NCBI GenBank assembly: GCA_011391225.1
Contig: JAABQY010000007.1
Span: 1-33,253, forward strand
Reading direction: 5' to 3'
DNA: 33,253 nucleotides
Source of the DNA: Desulfobulbaceae bacterium
GTDB lineage: Bacteria; Desulfobacterota; Desulfobulbia; Desulfobulbales; Desulfocapsaceae
Shown: piece after piece, positions 1 to 10,689 of the stretch
Numbering within the stretch: position 1 is the first letter of the stretch
Layout of the letters: each line of letters starts with the position of its first letter
Program-made: the position numbers and the translations under genes
The notes under the pieces: generated by a model
What the model was told of the DNA's origin: nothing
The model's input: the letters and a program-made list of their open reading frames with translations, nothing else
The model's database searches: none

Positions 1-1047
1 GAAGCTTTCACCCGCCTCAGGATAGGTGCAGGTTTCTCCCTGATAGTTTTCAAAACGGAGTTCCTTGCCTTTTTGTAAAATATAGTGCGGTGTCAGGGGA
101 ATTTTACCTTTGCCGCCAGGGGCATCAAGAGCAAAAGTGGGGATGGCCATACCGGAGATATGGCCATACAACCGGCGCATAATAGCTATCCCGGTTTTGG
201 TTGGGGTACGGAAATGATTGGTACCTCGGGTAAGATCGGCCTGAAAGAGATAATAGGGTTTGACCCGGATGCGAAGGAGGGCGAGCATCAACTCCTTGAT
301 GGTTTGTGCATTGTCATTCACCCCTTTCAAGAGAACGGTTTGACAACCGAGCGGAATCCCGGCATCTGCAAGCAGAGTGCAGGCAAGAGAAGATTCTTTG
401 GTGATTTCTGTGGGGTGGTTGAAGTGCGTGTTGATGTAAAGTGGGTGGTGCGCTTTCAGGATCGTGATGAGACGATGGGTAATTCGCATGGGTAAAACCG
501 AAGGTACCCGGGTGCCGATGCGAATAACCTGTATGGAAGGGATTGCCCGCAACCGACTGAGGATTTCGCCAATCTCCTCATCAGGCAGGAGCAGGGGATC
601 TCCCCCGGAAAGCAGGACTTCACGCACCTCCGGATGATTTTTTAGATACTCGTAACCGGCGGAAAGTGTCGTATTGTCAATACGCATCCTGGTGGTGCCG
701 ACTTTTCTTTTTCTTGTGCAGAACCGGCAGTACATGGCACACTGGTTGGATACGAGAAAGAGTATTCGATCCGGATACTTGTGCACGATGTTTGGCACCG
801 GACTAAGGTTTTCTTCCCCCAAGGGATCAGCTATACAGACTGTATCCTGTATTTCCGCAATATCGGGAACCGCCTGTTTCCAGATCGGGTCGCCGGGATA
901 TTGTATCAATTTTGCAAAATAGGGATTTATTCGCATGGGAAAGTTTGTTATTACTTGCCCTAATGCGTTATCATCACACTCCAATTGGCTTTTAAGGCCT
1001 TCTAGTGTGGTTATGCTATTTTGCAATATGAGTTGCCAGGTTTCCAT
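1..1047 (-). CDS. KamA family radical SAM protein (lysine 2,3-aminomutase homologue), 3' end off the left edge
   Basis: Reverse-strand translation from ATG at 1047: METWQLILQNSITTLEGLKSQLE...NFPMRINPYFAKLIQYPGDPIWKQAVPD...DPLGEENLSPVPNIVHKYPDRILFLVSNQCAMYCRFCTRKRKVG (CxxxCxxC radical SAM motif), later PSIQVIRIGTRVPSVLPMRI and ...GKELRFENYQGETCTYPEAGESF. Open to the window edge, so missing from the ORF track. Confidence 0.93.
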   Translation of the reverse strand, partial: METWQLILQNSITTLEGLKSQLECDDNALGQVITNFPMRINPYFAKLIQYPGDPIWKQAVPDIAEIQDTVCIADPLGEENLSPVPNIVHKYPDRILFLVSNQCAMYCRFCTRKRKVGTTRMRIDNTTLSAGYEYLKNHPEVREVLLSGGDPLLLPDEEIGEILSRLRAIPSIQVIRIGTRVPSVLPMRITHRLITILKAHHPLYINTHFNHPTEITKESSLACTLLADAGIPLGCQTVLLKGVNDNAQTIKELMLALLRIRVKPYYLFQADLTRGTNHFRTPTKTGIAIMRRLYGHISGMAIPTFALDAPGGKGKIPLTPHYILQKGKELRFENYQGETCTYPEAGESF

Positions 1048-1122
1048 GGCCGGGCATTATGCGGCAAAGTATGATACTTGTCAATCGTACAATTTATTGA
1101 GGTAACATGGAGGGGGTTGAGA

Positions 1123-2859
1123 ATGGCGGCAAATCTTTACAGGTTTAAGTATGATGAATACGGCAACACCAGGGAAATTATTGTTTATGCCAGTGGTGCG
1201 TCGGCCCGATCTTGCAGCTATATAAATAAAGGGACGGCGTTCAGCCAGGAGGAGAGAAAGCTCTTAAGTCTTGAAGCAACCCTTCCCCCCGGGGTTCGAA
1301 ATCTTGAAGGTCAAGTGCAAAGCTCCCGGCTGAAGGTCGATGAAAAATCTGATGATATTGAGAAATTCATCTTTATCCGCTCGATGTTTGACAGAAATGT
1401 CACCCTGGCCCACGCCCTGATAAAAAGTGATATTGAAAACTACATAAAAATAATCTACACCCCGACCATCGGCATGGCGGTGCAGAAATACTCATCGATG
1501 TTCCGCCAGGCCAACGGTCTGCATTTTTATCCTGGAAATATTGACAGGGCTGAGGATATCCTGCGAAGATTTGCCCACCGTGATATCCGGGTTGCCGTCG
1601 TAACAGATAACCAGGGCGTGCTTGGAATCGGTGATCAGGGCGCCGGCGGCATCGCGGTTTGTCTTGGTAAATTAATGCTCTACACCCAGGGTGCAGGAAT
1701 TGCCCCCTGGCATTGTCTGCCGATCTCACTCGATGTCGGCACCAATAATGAAAAACTCCTCTCCGATAGTCAGTATCTCGGCTGGCGTAACCGGAGGCTT
1801 GAAGGGGAAACATACCTCTCCTTTATCGGCAGGTTTGTCCGGGCATTTCGTAATGTGTTTCCTAACGCTCTCTGTCAATGGGAAGATTTTTCTCAACACA
1901 ACGCTTTCAGTATTCGAGACGCCTTTGTCGATGAGGTCATATCTTTCAACGATGATATTCAGGGGACAGGTGCTGTGGCGCTGGCAGCGATTCTTACGGC
2001 AATGAAGGTAAAAAACGAAAAACTCACCTCTCAGCGCTTTCTCATTAATGGAGCAGGGGCCGGAGGAGTGGGTATAGGTGAACAAATCCGTAATGCTCTT
2101 GTCGCCGAAGGCGTATCCGAGAAGCAGGCTCTTGACTGTATCTTTATGATCGACTCTAAGGGCCTGGTTATCAATCATCGCGATATATCGGTTTATAAGC
2201 GGAAATTTGCCAAAGATAAGAAAAAATATCCCTGGCTTAGTGCATCAACCCAAACAAATATCCCGGAAATTATACGCCAGGCCGGTATTACTGTTTTAAT
2301 TGGGACTACTGGTCAGGATTTCTTTTTTCGCATTGAAGCAGTCGATGCTCTCAAACACAACACGCCTCGTCCGCTGATTCTTCCACTATTCCAACATATT
2401 TCCACTCCCGAAGTGTTTTGCCAGAATATCCGCAAATGGAATGAGGAAGGGGTTATGGTCGCCACCAGTAATCCCTGTGCGGCTATGGATGCGCTTGAAG
2501 ATTCGTTTTTCATCAGCCAGTGCAATAACGCCCTGGTTTTCCCCGGCCTGGGGCTGGGAGTTCTCGTTTCAGGTGCCCGGGAGGTGCTGCCGGAGTTTTT
2601 CACCGCTGCCGCATACGCGATTTCTGAAATGATGACTCCGGAAGATCTTGCCCATGGTCGATTGATGCCGCCGATCAATATGATTCGTCAGGTTGGCAAA
2701 AAGGTGGCCCTGGCAGTGGCTATGACTGCAGTCAAACATGGGGTCAGCCGGCCATGCGTCTATTCAGACTTTCAACATGACAACGACGAGGCGCGAATGA
2801 AGAAATTGATTGATCGAATCAGATGGAAACCTGAGTATCTGCCACTTGTTGCCATGTGA
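1123..2859 (+). CDS. NAD-dependent malic enzyme
   Basis: ORF 1078..2859; likely start is ATG 1123 (MAANLYRFKYDEYGN) behind GGAGGGGG. Motifs: IYTPTIGMAVQKYSSMFR, VVTDNQGVLGIGDQGAGGIAVCLGKLMLYTQGAGI, FNDDIQGTGAVALAAI, NGAGAGGVGIGEQI, MVATSNPC. Confidence 0.95.
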   Translation: MAANLYRFKYDEYGNTREIIVYASGASARSCSYINKGTAFSQEERKLLSLEATLPPGVRNLEGQVQSSRLKVDEKSDDIEKFIFIRSMFDRNVTLAHALIKSDIENYIKIIYTPTIGMAVQKYSSMFRQANGLHFYPGNIDRAEDILRRFAHRDIRVAVVTDNQGVLGIGDQGAGGIAVCLGKLMLYTQGAGIAPWHCLPISLDVGTNNEKLLSDSQYLGWRNRRLEGETYLSFIGRFVRAFRNVFPNALCQWEDFSQHNAFSIRDAFVDEVISFNDDIQGTGAVALAAILTAMKVKNEKLTSQRFLINGAGAGGVGIGEQIRNALVAEGVSEKQALDCIFMIDSKGLVINHRDISVYKRKFAKDKKKYPWLSASTQTNIPEIIRQAGITVLIGTTGQDFFFRIEAVDALKHNTPRPLILPLFQHISTPEVFCQNIRKWNEEGVMVATSNPCAAMDALEDSFFISQCNNALVFPGLGLGVLVSGAREVLPEFFTAAAYAISEMMTPEDLAHGRLMPPINMIRQVGKKVALAVAMTAVKHGVSRPCVYSDFQHDNDEARMKKLIDRIRWKPEYLPLVAM

Positions 2860-2868
2860 GAAAACTGT

Positions 2869-2896
2869 GGCCTCCAGCGCACAAATGCTGGAGGCC
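2869..2896 (+). terminator. Strong hairpin downstream of malic enzyme, probable terminator
   Basis: GGCCTCCAGC-gcacaaat-GCTGGAGGCC, 10-bp perfect stem starting about 10 nt after the malic enzyme stop; only a weak T-tract (gtttt) follows. Confidence 0.6.
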
Positions 2897-2994
2897 CTAT
2901 ACTGTAAGTTTTAATACCTCCCTTTATTCTTTTCCCTTGTCGATGGCCGGACTTTTGCGACAATAGACTAACTCAATTCGATAATGAAAAAACC

Positions 2995-3432
2995 ATGAGT
3001 CAACTTTTTGATCTTTACAGGAAAGTCGGTAATACAGCTTTCAGCAAAAAAATATGTGAAATTGCGCCCTACTTTGCGACAATTGAACCCCAGTTCATTG
3101 AACTTAAGCCCAGCTACTGTGAAGTCACCATGCCGAATACAGTCAAGGTCCACAATCATTTGGGCACGGTGCATGCCATTGCCATGTGCAATCTTGCCGA
3201 GATTACGGCGGGACTGATGACCGATGTCTCTATTTCCGAGACCTGCAGGTGGATACCTGTTGGCATGAGTGTCAGATATCTTGCCAAAGCGAAAAGTGAC
3301 CTACGTGGCATTGCTGATGGACGTGGCATCGACTGGACAAATCCTGGTGACAAGAATATTCCAGTCAGCATCACTGATAAAGATGGGCTGGAGGTCTGCT
3401 CGGCATCGGTAATTGTAAAAGTCAGCTTTTAA
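2995..3432 (+). CDS. DUF4442 / hotdog-fold (thioesterase-like) protein
   Basis: 145 aa; MPNTVKVHNHLGTVHAIAMCNLAEITAGLMTDVSI and ...GTDKDGLEVCSASVIVKV-type hotdog pattern (VSITDKDGLEVCSASVIVKVSF). Confidence 0.75.
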   Translation: MSQLFDLYRKVGNTAFSKKICEIAPYFATIEPQFIELKPSYCEVTMPNTVKVHNHLGTVHAIAMCNLAEITAGLMTDVSISETCRWIPVGMSVRYLAKAKSDLRGIADGRGIDWTNPGDKNIPVSITDKDGLEVCSASVIVKVSF

Positions 3433-3491
3433 AATAAATAAATTTACAGACCCTTCGCACTTCAGTATTCAACATCTGGTGATGAAAGTTT

Positions 3492-3514
3492 AATTTTACT
3501 GTTCCAGTAAAATT
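3492..3514. repeat. Perfect inverted repeat AATTTTACTG-ttc-CAGTAAAATT
   Basis: Read directly; 10-bp arms, 3-nt loop, in the intergenic space between the DUF4442 gene and the SH3 gene. Confidence 0.9.
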
Positions 3515-3602
3515 CTGATAGCATTTTACATACAGCACCAGACATTCTTTTCCCTTTGCAAAGAACCTTTTTTACGTTCACAGCCTTAACAGGAGGCAAT
3601 CA

Positions 3603-4157
3603 ATGAAAAAGCCAGTGTCAATTTTGCTTATTCTGTGTCTTTCTATGCTTTCAACGGCAAGTTTTGCTGCTGCAGGCCCCAGACACATAAACCATGGCTA
3701 CCGTAATTATCACGGTGGTTACCACCATTCCTATAATTATCGTCCTTATCACCATTCATACCATACCGACAGTTACTTACCCCTCCTCGGTGTCGGTCTC
3801 TTGGCGGGCGCGGTGGTCGGTTCAATGATATATGAACCACCCAGGCGCCAGACGATAGTGTACAGCCCACCTCCAACGGTAGTCCTCCAATCCGCACCAA
3901 TGGTCGTTAGCAGTCGCGTGGCCTCTGCTACACCTCAATCCGAGGTTATTTTGAGGCAAGTAAAAATAACCGAACGTATTGTCAATGTCCGCTCGGGACC
4001 GGGCCTTGATTCCACCATTATTGGCCAAGCTTTGGCAGGTCAAACCCTTGATGTTATTGGCGCAGCTCCGGAATGGTTATATGTCAGAACAGAAACTGGC
4101 CAGCGCGGTTGGGTTATGTCCCAATATACGGCTGAGTCTGCAGGACCGGTCGGATAA
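3603..4157 (+). CDS. Secreted/periplasmic bacterial SH3 domain protein with His/Tyr-rich segment
   Basis: Signal peptide MKKPVSILLILCLSMLSTASFAAAG; HINHGYRNYHGGYHHSYNYRPYHHSYHTDSY; SH3b domain ITERIVNVRSGPGLDSTIIGQALAGQTLDVIGAAPEWLYVRTETGQRGWVMSQY. RBS AGGAGG upstream. Confidence 0.85.
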   Translation: MKKPVSILLILCLSMLSTASFAAAGPRHINHGYRNYHGGYHHSYNYRPYHHSYHTDSYLPLLGVGLLAGAVVGSMIYEPPRRQTIVYSPPPTVVLQSAPMVVSSRVASATPQSEVILRQVKITERIVNVRSGPGLDSTIIGQALAGQTLDVIGAAPEWLYVRTETGQRGWVMSQYTAESAGPVG

Positions 4158-4349
4158 TGATGATTCCGTACGAAAAAACCTAAGCGCAGAAATGACGGTT
4201 GGCATTTATTTTGAGTGTGAGGAAAACAATGAGAATATTTTCATGGTTAAGTTGGAATCTTTTATGAATTTCCTGATTGCAGGCACTCTCCATTTTACAG
4301 GACCGCTTCAGGTGTAATAACAGGCAAGGGATCTGCCGCTGCACCATTG

Positions 4350-4886
4350 TCAATGCCGCAGCAGTATTGGTGGTACCGAGTTGGGGTCCAGAAGGGCATT
4401 GATCATTTTGTCCGGATCAAAGAAGCCGACCAGAAGTGTTCGGTTTTCGGCGAGGACAGGCACAGCCTTTTCAGCAATGCGTCCAGCCGCATCATAAAAA
4501 CCATATTCTCGCTTGATATATACCCCGGCGGCGCGGACCAGTGCCTGAAGGGTGAGTTTCATCGCCCCTTCCGCCGTATACCAGGCGTGTTCCAGCACCT
4601 CGTGCACCTCAAAAAACAGGCCGAGATCCCAGAGTATCAAGCCGCGGTGAATCGGGTCGTTGATGACGGTCGAGATGGCTGCAAGCGCCACCTGGTATTT
4701 GCAGTACCGATCGTCGAGGTATGTTCGGTAGCATTCGGCAAGCGGCTGTTGCCGATATTTTTCCATGGTATCCTCCAGTTTATCTGCATTGCCGGTTTCT
4801 ACGGCAACCGCCAAACCTTCCGACAATTCGTTGCGGATATCTCGACTCAATCGGTCTTCAAAGGGGTTGAACGGGTATTCGCTCAT
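4350..4886 (-). CDS. DUF309 domain-containing protein
   Basis: 178 aa; LILWDLGLFFEVHEVLEHAWYTAEGAMKLTLQALVRAAGVYIKRE matches the DUF309 pattern (FxExHExLExxW). Confidence 0.8.
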   Translation of the reverse strand: MSEYPFNPFEDRLSRDIRNELSEGLAVAVETGNADKLEDTMEKYRQQPLAECYRTYLDDRYCKYQVALAAISTVINDPIHRGLILWDLGLFFEVHEVLEHAWYTAEGAMKLTLQALVRAAGVYIKREYGFYDAAGRIAEKAVPVLAENRTLLVGFFDPDKMINALLDPNSVPPILLRH

Positions 4887-4916
4887 GGGACTTCCTTATC
4901 TCTATGCTAAGAATGA

Positions 4917-7900
4917 TTAAAATTGGGCGGGTTTATTGTGTTCATCCTTTTTAATAACAAAATAGAGCACCGGTACTGCCATGCGGCTAATTAAAAGCGA
5001 GGCGATTTCGCCAAACATAAGGGAAATGGCCAGACCCTGAAAAATAGGGTCGGCAAGGATAACAGAGGCACCGATAACGACTGCTAAAGCTGTAAGCAGC
5101 ATGGGCCTGAAGCGAATGGCTCCGGCATCAACAACCGCCTTCGCGAGTGGTTGGCCCTCGCCGATGCGCTGCTCGATAAAGTCGACAAGGATGATTGAGT
5201 TGCGCACGACTATGCCCGCTCCGGCCATGAAACCGATCATCGAGGTGGCGGTGAAAAAGGCCCCGAAGCCCCAATGAGCAGGCAGTATACCGATAAGCGA
5301 GAAGGGAATGGCGGCCATGACCACCAGCGGGGTGATATAGTTCCTAAACCAGCCGACCATGAGCATATAGATCAGCACCATGACCACGCAAAAGGCGAGA
5401 CCTAAGTCACGGAAGACCTCGAGGGTGATGTGCCACTCGCCGTCCCATTTCATCGAAGGTTCATTTTCCGAAAACGGTTGGTTAAGATTATAGATTTCCA
5501 CATGTTGCTGGTTGCCGCCGAACTCGCGGCCATCGAGAGCGGCGAGTTTTGTATTCATCTCGAAAATGGCATACACCGGGCTCTCCACCACATCGGCGAC
5601 GTCGCCGGTAACATAGATGACCGGCTTGAGATTCTTGCGGTAGATGGGTTGCTCGACCTGCTGTTCAGAAACGACCACCAGTTCGCGCAAGGGCACCAGA
5701 GGTGCAGCGGGATTGATATCAGAGCGTAAAGAAATATTCAGTATTGATTCGACCCTCGCCCGGTATTCAGGCGGTAGCATAAGAACAATGTTGACACTTT
5801 CTTTATCGGTGGGCTGGTGATAAAGATCAAGCGAATATCCCTTTACGGCGATTTCAATGGCCCGAGTTATCTGTTTTTCGGAGATGCCGTTGAGTGCCGC
5901 CTTCTCTTTATCGACAGTGAAGACCTGGCGCTTGCGCTCCGCTTCCTGGAACCAATCAACATCAACAACACCCGTTGATCCGCTGAGAATCTCTTTGACT
6001 TTTGTTGCCAGCTTCACCCGCGTAGCGTCGGTAGGTCCATAGATCTCGGCGACCAGGGTTTGTAATACCGGTGGGCCGGGCGGTACCTCGGCTACGGCGA
6101 CGTTTGCCCCATATTTTGCGGCAATTTTTGCAAGTGGAGGCCGAATCCTTGTGGCGATATCATGACTCTGCAGGGCACGGGCGTTTTTGGGCTGGAGGTT
6201 CACCTGTATATCGGCGACGGTCGGGCCACTGCGCATAAAATAGTGACGGACCAGGCCGTTGAAATTATAGGGCGAGGCGGTGCCGACATAGATTTGGTAA
6301 TCGGTGACAGCCGGATCTTCTCCGACGACACCAGCCATTTCCATGGCTACTTGAGCGGTTTGCTCAAGGGTCGAACCTTCCGGCATGTTCAGGATTACCT
6401 GAAATTCGCTTTTATTATCAAAGGGCAGCATCTTCACCTTAACCAAGCCCAGGTAGACCATGGAACATGCCCCCAGCAACATGATAGTGATGACGGAGAA
6501 AAACAGTATCCGCCAGTTGGCGTGGGCTAGGAGCGGATCCATGATTTTATGGTAGATGCGGGTGAACCAGTCATCGGGGCCTGTATCTTCGTCGCCGTGG
6601 TTGTCGCCAGAGGATGATCTTTTCAGGATATGCACCGCCGCCCAAGGGGTGACGGTAAAGGCGATGATCAAGGAAAAAACCATCGCAGCCGAAGAACCAA
6701 TTGGGATGGGGCGCATATAAGGGCCCATCAGGCCGCCGACAAAGGCCATCGGCAGGATTGCGGCAATTACCGCCCAGGTCGCGAGAATAGTCGGGTTGCC
6801 GACTTCGCCGACCGCCTCGATAGCCACCTGTGTTTTGGGTCGTCCGCTGTTCCTCGTTAGCCGCAGGTGGCGGACGATATTTTCAACGACGACGATGGCA
6901 TCATCAACCAAAATACCGATAGAGAATATTAAGGCAAAGAGGGTGATGCGATTCAGGGTGTAGCCGTAGAGATAAAAAATGAGCAGGGTGAGTGCCAGGG
7001 TTGAGGGAATAGCCAGCATGACGACAATCGATTCCCGCCAGCCGAGAAAAAAAAGGATGAGCAAAGCGACGCCAAAGACAGCTATGGCCATGTGCAGCAG
7101 CAGTTCGTTTGACTTGTCCAAGGCGGTTGCGCCGTAGTTGCGTGTGACACTCACCAGAAGATCGGCAGGAATGAGGTTGCCTTTCAAGTTGTCGACTTTC
7201 TTCAAGACATCGCCAACCACTGATACCGCATTGGCCCCGGGCCGTTTGGCGATCGATATAGTCACGGCCGCCTCCGGAGAGTTGGCGGTGTTGTCGCTGT
7301 GGAGCACGTAGTCTGCCGGTTCGGTGGGGCCGTCGATGACCTCGGCTACTTCGTTGAGATACACCGGCTTGCCTCCATACACCCCGACGACAATGCCGCC
7401 GATCTCCTCGGCGCTCTGTAGAAATGTTCCGGTTTGCAGTTGCACCTCGCGGTTCTGAGACTTAAGGCTGCCGGAGTGTGATTGGCTGTTGACTGCCTGG
7501 ATCTTCGGGGCCAGATCTCCGACAGTCAGGTTGCGCGAAGCGAGTAGCAGGGGATCGAAACGGATCGTCAATTGTCTTTTGTTGCCGCCGATAAGCTTGG
7601 TTTCGGCTACCTCGTTGATATTTTTGATGGCGTCATCAATCTGGGCAGCCAATCGCCGCAGGGTATAGTGGTCATAGCCCTTGCCGTGCAAGGTCAAGGC
7701 TAAGACCGGCACATCGTCGATGGTGTGCGGTTTAATCAACGGCATTTGTACCGAATGAGGAATGCGGTCGAAATTGGTGGCAAGCTTCTGGTTAAGCTGG
7801 ACGATTGAGGTCTCGAGATTCTCTCCGACATAAAACCGCACCACCAGGAGGCTTTGTCCGGGCATGGAGGTGGAGTAAATATATTCGACCCCCGGCAGTT

Positions 7901-8150
7901 CGTAGAGCAGTTTTTCCATAGGGATAGACAGCCGCTCCTCGACCTCCTTCGGCGTCGCGCCGGGCATGGTGACAATCACGTCGATCATCGGCACCTTGAT
8001 CTGTGGCTCTTCTTCCCTAGGCAACAGAATTATCGCAAGAAAGCCGAGAAGCAGAGAAGCGATGATACCGAGAGGAGTTAACTTGGAGCTGACGAAGGCC
8101 TGAGCCAGACGGCCGGCGAAACCAGTGGGGTGGGGTGATGGCGTATGCAT
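4917..8150 (-). CDS. RND-family efflux transporter permease (AcrB/HAE-like)
   Basis: ORF 4917..8228, likely start [19 protein letters not shown] at 8150. Motifs: [102 protein letters not shown]. Confidence 0.93.
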   Translation of the reverse strand: MHTPSPHPTGFAGRLAQAFVSSKLTPLGIIASLLLGFLAIILLPREEEPQIKVPMIDVIVTMPGATPKEVEERLSIPMEKLLYELPGVEYIYSTSMPGQSLLVVRFYVGENLETSIVQLNQKLATNFDRIPHSVQMPLIKPHTIDDVPVLALTLHGKGYDHYTLRRLAAQIDDAIKNINEVAETKLIGGNKRQLTIRFDPLLLASRNLTVGDLAPKIQAVNSQSHSGSLKSQNREVQLQTGTFLQSAEEIGGIVVGVYGGKPVYLNEVAEVIDGPTEPADYVLHSDNTANSPEAAVTISIAKRPGANAVSVVGDVLKKVDNLKGNLIPADLLVSVTRNYGATALDKSNELLLHMAIAVFGVALLILFFLGWRESIVVMLAIPSTLALTLLIFYLYGYTLNRITLFALIFSIGILVDDAIVVVENIVRHLRLTRNSGRPKTQVAIEAVGEVGNPTILATWAVIAAILPMAFVGGLMGPYMRPIPIGSSAAMVFSLIIAFTVTPWAAVHILKRSSSGDNHGDEDTGPDDWFTRIYHKIMDPLLAHANWRILFFSVITIMLLGACSMVYLGLVKVKMLPFDNKSEFQVILNMPEGSTLEQTAQVAMEMAGVVGEDPAVTDYQIYVGTASPYNFNGLVRHYFMRSGPTVADIQVNLQPKNARALQSHDIATRIRPPLAKIAAKYGANVAVAEVPPGPPVLQTLVAEIYGPTDATRVKLATKVKEILSGSTGVVDVDWFQEAERKRQVFTVDKEKAALNGISEKQITRAIEIAVKGYSLDLYHQPTDKESVNIVLMLPPEYRARVESILNISLRSDINPAAPLVPLRELVVVSEQQVEQPIYRKNLKPVIYVTGDVADVVESPVYAIFEMNTKLAALDGREFGGNQQHVEIYNLNQPFSENEPSMKWDGEWHITLEVFRDLGLAFCVVMVLIYMLMVGWFRNYITPLVVMAAIPFSLIGILPAHWGFGAFFTATSMIGFMAGAGIVVRNSIILVDFIEQRIGEGQPLAKAVVDAGAIRFRPMLLTALAVVIGASVILADPIFQGLAISLMFGEIASLLISRMAVPVLYFVIKKDEHNKPAQF

Positions 8151-8202
8151 GGTTGGGAATTGCCCTGTTGAGAGAAAGGGGTGAGCCGTGAAGGCGAGAG
8201 GT

Positions 8203-9234
8203 TTATTGCACAGTAACGGGTTGGCCATCTTGCAGTTTGCTATTGCCGGCGATCACCACCTCTTCTCCTTCGGCAAGACCACTGAGGATCTCCAAGTATT
8301 CATCGCTTCGGGCGCCGGTTCGGACCAGGCGCAATTTGGCCTTACCGTTTTCGACAACGAAGACTCGTTCCATCTGTCCGTAGGGGACAACTGCGCTTTC
8401 TGGAACTGTCAAGGTTTCCTCCTTCGCCATTGCCAGAGTGATCCGGGCAAACTGACCGGAGCGAAGCAGTGGATTATTCGGTATTCGCAGCTTGATCGGT
8501 GAGGTACGCGAGGATGGATCGGCAACCGGGGACACTTCCGCAACTGTGCCTTCAATGCCGAGGTTGACGGAGGGAATAAAGATTTTGAGTTTGTCCCCCT
8601 TGGTGATTTTTAGGATCATTGCCTCGGGGATATCGGTGAGCACCTGGAGTTTATTCTCTTCTTCGATATGCAGGAGGGGTTTGCCGGGGGTGGCGAGGTC
8701 GCCGACATTAGCGAGTTTGCGGGTGATTATTCCGGTAAATGGAGCAGTAATCTTTGTGAAGTCAAGCATGGTCTGGGTGGTCCGATGCGCCGCTTCGGCT
8801 ATCCGCAGGCTATCCTCAAAGGACTTAACGGTTTCCGGGGTGGCGGCATTTTTCTTTAAGAGGTTTTCTTCCCGTGCCAGATTGCGTCTGGCTTGTTCAA
8901 GCTGGGCCTTGGCTTGTTGCACTTGGGCGGATATCTCTCCGGCGCTCAGTTCGGCGAGGAGTTCGCCATGTTTCACCTTTGAACCGAGGTCAACCGGCAG
9001 GGCAATGACATTGCCGGTGATTTTCGCCGATATCACCGCCTGTTCAACTGCCTGGACGGTACCAACCACCTCTGCCTGATTACTGGCTATGCGATTGACC
9101 ACCTTGCCAACGGTAACCGGGGTCGAGGTTAATTGCCGGATTTTTTTTCCATTGCCTAGCCCCTCTTTCTCACAGCCGAGAAGAAGCACGAGGGCAGCAA
9201 TATTGATGATGGTAACGAGTTGTCTGACCTTCAT
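8203..9234 (-). CDS. RND efflux periplasmic adaptor (membrane fusion protein), lipoprotein
   Basis: 343 aa; lipobox [63 protein letters not shown]; coiled-coil hairpin; [32 protein letters not shown]. Confidence 0.92.
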   Translation of the reverse strand: MKVRQLVTIINIAALVLLLGCEKEGLGNGKKIRQLTSTPVTVGKVVNRIASNQAEVVGTVQAVEQAVISAKITGNVIALPVDLGSKVKHGELLAELSAGEISAQVQQAKAQLEQARRNLAREENLLKKNAATPETVKSFEDSLRIAEAAHRTTQTMLDFTKITAPFTGIITRKLANVGDLATPGKPLLHIEEENKLQVLTDIPEAMILKITKGDKLKIFIPSVNLGIEGTVAEVSPVADPSSRTSPIKLRIPNNPLLRSGQFARITLAMAKEETLTVPESAVVPYGQMERVFVVENGKAKLRLVRTGARSDEYLEILSGLAEGEEVVIAGNSKLQDGQPVTVQ

Positions 9235-9257
9235 GGCAAATCTCCTTGTCCTTTTCG

Positions 9258-10598
9258 TTAATTGTCGGAAAACTGCGCCAATCCGGTTGACCGTCGGAGG
9301 TTGGCGATGGCCACCTGATATCCTGCCTTGGCCGTCAGTTGTCTTGCTTTGGCATCGGTTAAGCGCATTTCCAGCTCAATCAGTTCGGATGCGAGTATCA
9401 CACCCTCCTTGAACCTGGCCCGACCAAGTCTGCCAACCTCTTCGGCAACGTCAACCATCTTGTCGGTGACACTTAAACGCTCTTCGGCCTGCTTGTAGTC
9501 AAGCAGTGCCTGCTGTACCTCGAGGTTAAGGGCCAGTTCGGTTTTCAGTTTCAGACCCTGGATTTCCTGAAGTTTCAATCGGGCCATGGCTATTTGCGAG
9601 GCGGCCTTTTGGCCGTCAAAGAGTGCGTAGTTCATCCTTATTCCGGCCATCCAAGAGTCGCCCGACTCTTCCTCAATAAAGCCGCTATCAACCTGGTAAC
9701 CGGCAATGACGTCAAGGGTTGGTTTCTTGCTGCCTTCAGCTTTTCGCAGTTCAGCTTCAGCAGCTTGAGACATCGACGCAACTTTTTGTAATTCGTGACG
9801 TTTTTTGAAGTCGATGTTGTCCGGCAGCTTCTGTGCACTGCCGCTTGCGGGGTCAATTTGTACGTTTCCTTGTTGCAAGCCTAAGAGATTGAGGAAACTG
9901 CGTTTGCCAAGCTCAAGGGCGTGTCGGCTCTGGATGAGATTTTCAATGGCACGGGCTTGCTGCAATTCGAGGTTGAGCAGGTCCTGGCGAAGAAGGCTGC
10001 CCGATTCATATCTCGCCCGGCCGACGTCAAGGGCGGTGGTTATTGCCGACAATTCCTCGTTACGGACATCCACCATTTTTTCCGCCTGGATGATGGCATG
10101 GAAAGTCTTAACAACTTCGAAGCCAAGCAGTTGATGGACGGCGACAAGATCAGTCTGTGAGGCATCGACGCGGGCGGCCGAAGCTTCAACTTCGGCACGG
10201 TCTTGGCCACCGTTATAGATGCGATACTGAACCATGGCCCGCAGTTGCAGATTATCGGTTCGGCCCGGATCGTTGAAATTGATGGAATTGCTAAAAGCAC
10301 CCTGGTTGAGAATATTGCCAAAGGAATACATTGGCGTATTGGTTTGGCCATATTCGGCGGTGACATTGATGAGTGGATAGTCGGTCACATGGGCCATCAT
10401 CGCGGCTGCTTGTGCTTCTTCGATACGCTTTCCGGCGATGGTGCTGTCGGGGTTGCCGGCAATGGCGAAAGCCACGGCTTGTTCTGCCGTCCAGATTTTC
10501 GGGATTTCCTGGGCCGCCTCGATGGTAGGGGGCGCAGCCATGAGTTGGGCAAGGTAAACAAAGAGTATGATACCTGCAACAGGTAAAAGTGATTGCAT
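9258..10598 (-). CDS. TolC-family outer membrane efflux protein
   Basis: 446 aa; signal peptide; WTAEQAVAFAIAGNPDSTIAGKRIEEAQAAAMMAHVTDYPLINVTAEYGQ and C-terminal helical repeat ASELIELEMRLTDAKARQLTAKAGYQVAIANLRRSTG; first gene of the tolC-MFP-RND order. Confidence 0.92.
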   Translation of the reverse strand: MQSLLPVAGIILFVYLAQLMAAPPTIEAAQEIPKIWTAEQAVAFAIAGNPDSTIAGKRIEEAQAAAMMAHVTDYPLINVTAEYGQTNTPMYSFGNILNQGAFSNSINFNDPGRTDNLQLRAMVQYRIYNGGQDRAEVEASAARVDASQTDLVAVHQLLGFEVVKTFHAIIQAEKMVDVRNEELSAITTALDVGRARYESGSLLRQDLLNLELQQARAIENLIQSRHALELGKRSFLNLLGLQQGNVQIDPASGSAQKLPDNIDFKKRHELQKVASMSQAAEAELRKAEGSKKPTLDVIAGYQVDSGFIEEESGDSWMAGIRMNYALFDGQKAASQIAMARLKLQEIQGLKLKTELALNLEVQQALLDYKQAEERLSVTDKMVDVAEEVGRLGRARFKEGVILASELIELEMRLTDAKARQLTAKAGYQVAIANLRRSTGLAQFSDN

Positions 10599-10689
10599 TA
10601 GAACCTCTAAGTGGTGTAAAGATAAAGCAATTTTTAACTAAAGTATTTAATTATATGGTTAAAAAGAATAACTCCTCCACCTTTTCTTG

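Noticed and set aside
3979-4317. 112-aa plus ORF overlapping the SH3 gene and the following intergenic region
   Set aside because: Out-of-frame with the SH3 domain for half its length; the distal part (MVKLESFMNFLIAGTLHFTGPLQV) is too short to support as a gene.
4347-4910. 187-aa plus-strand ORF
   Set aside because: Near-exact antisense of the DUF309 gene.
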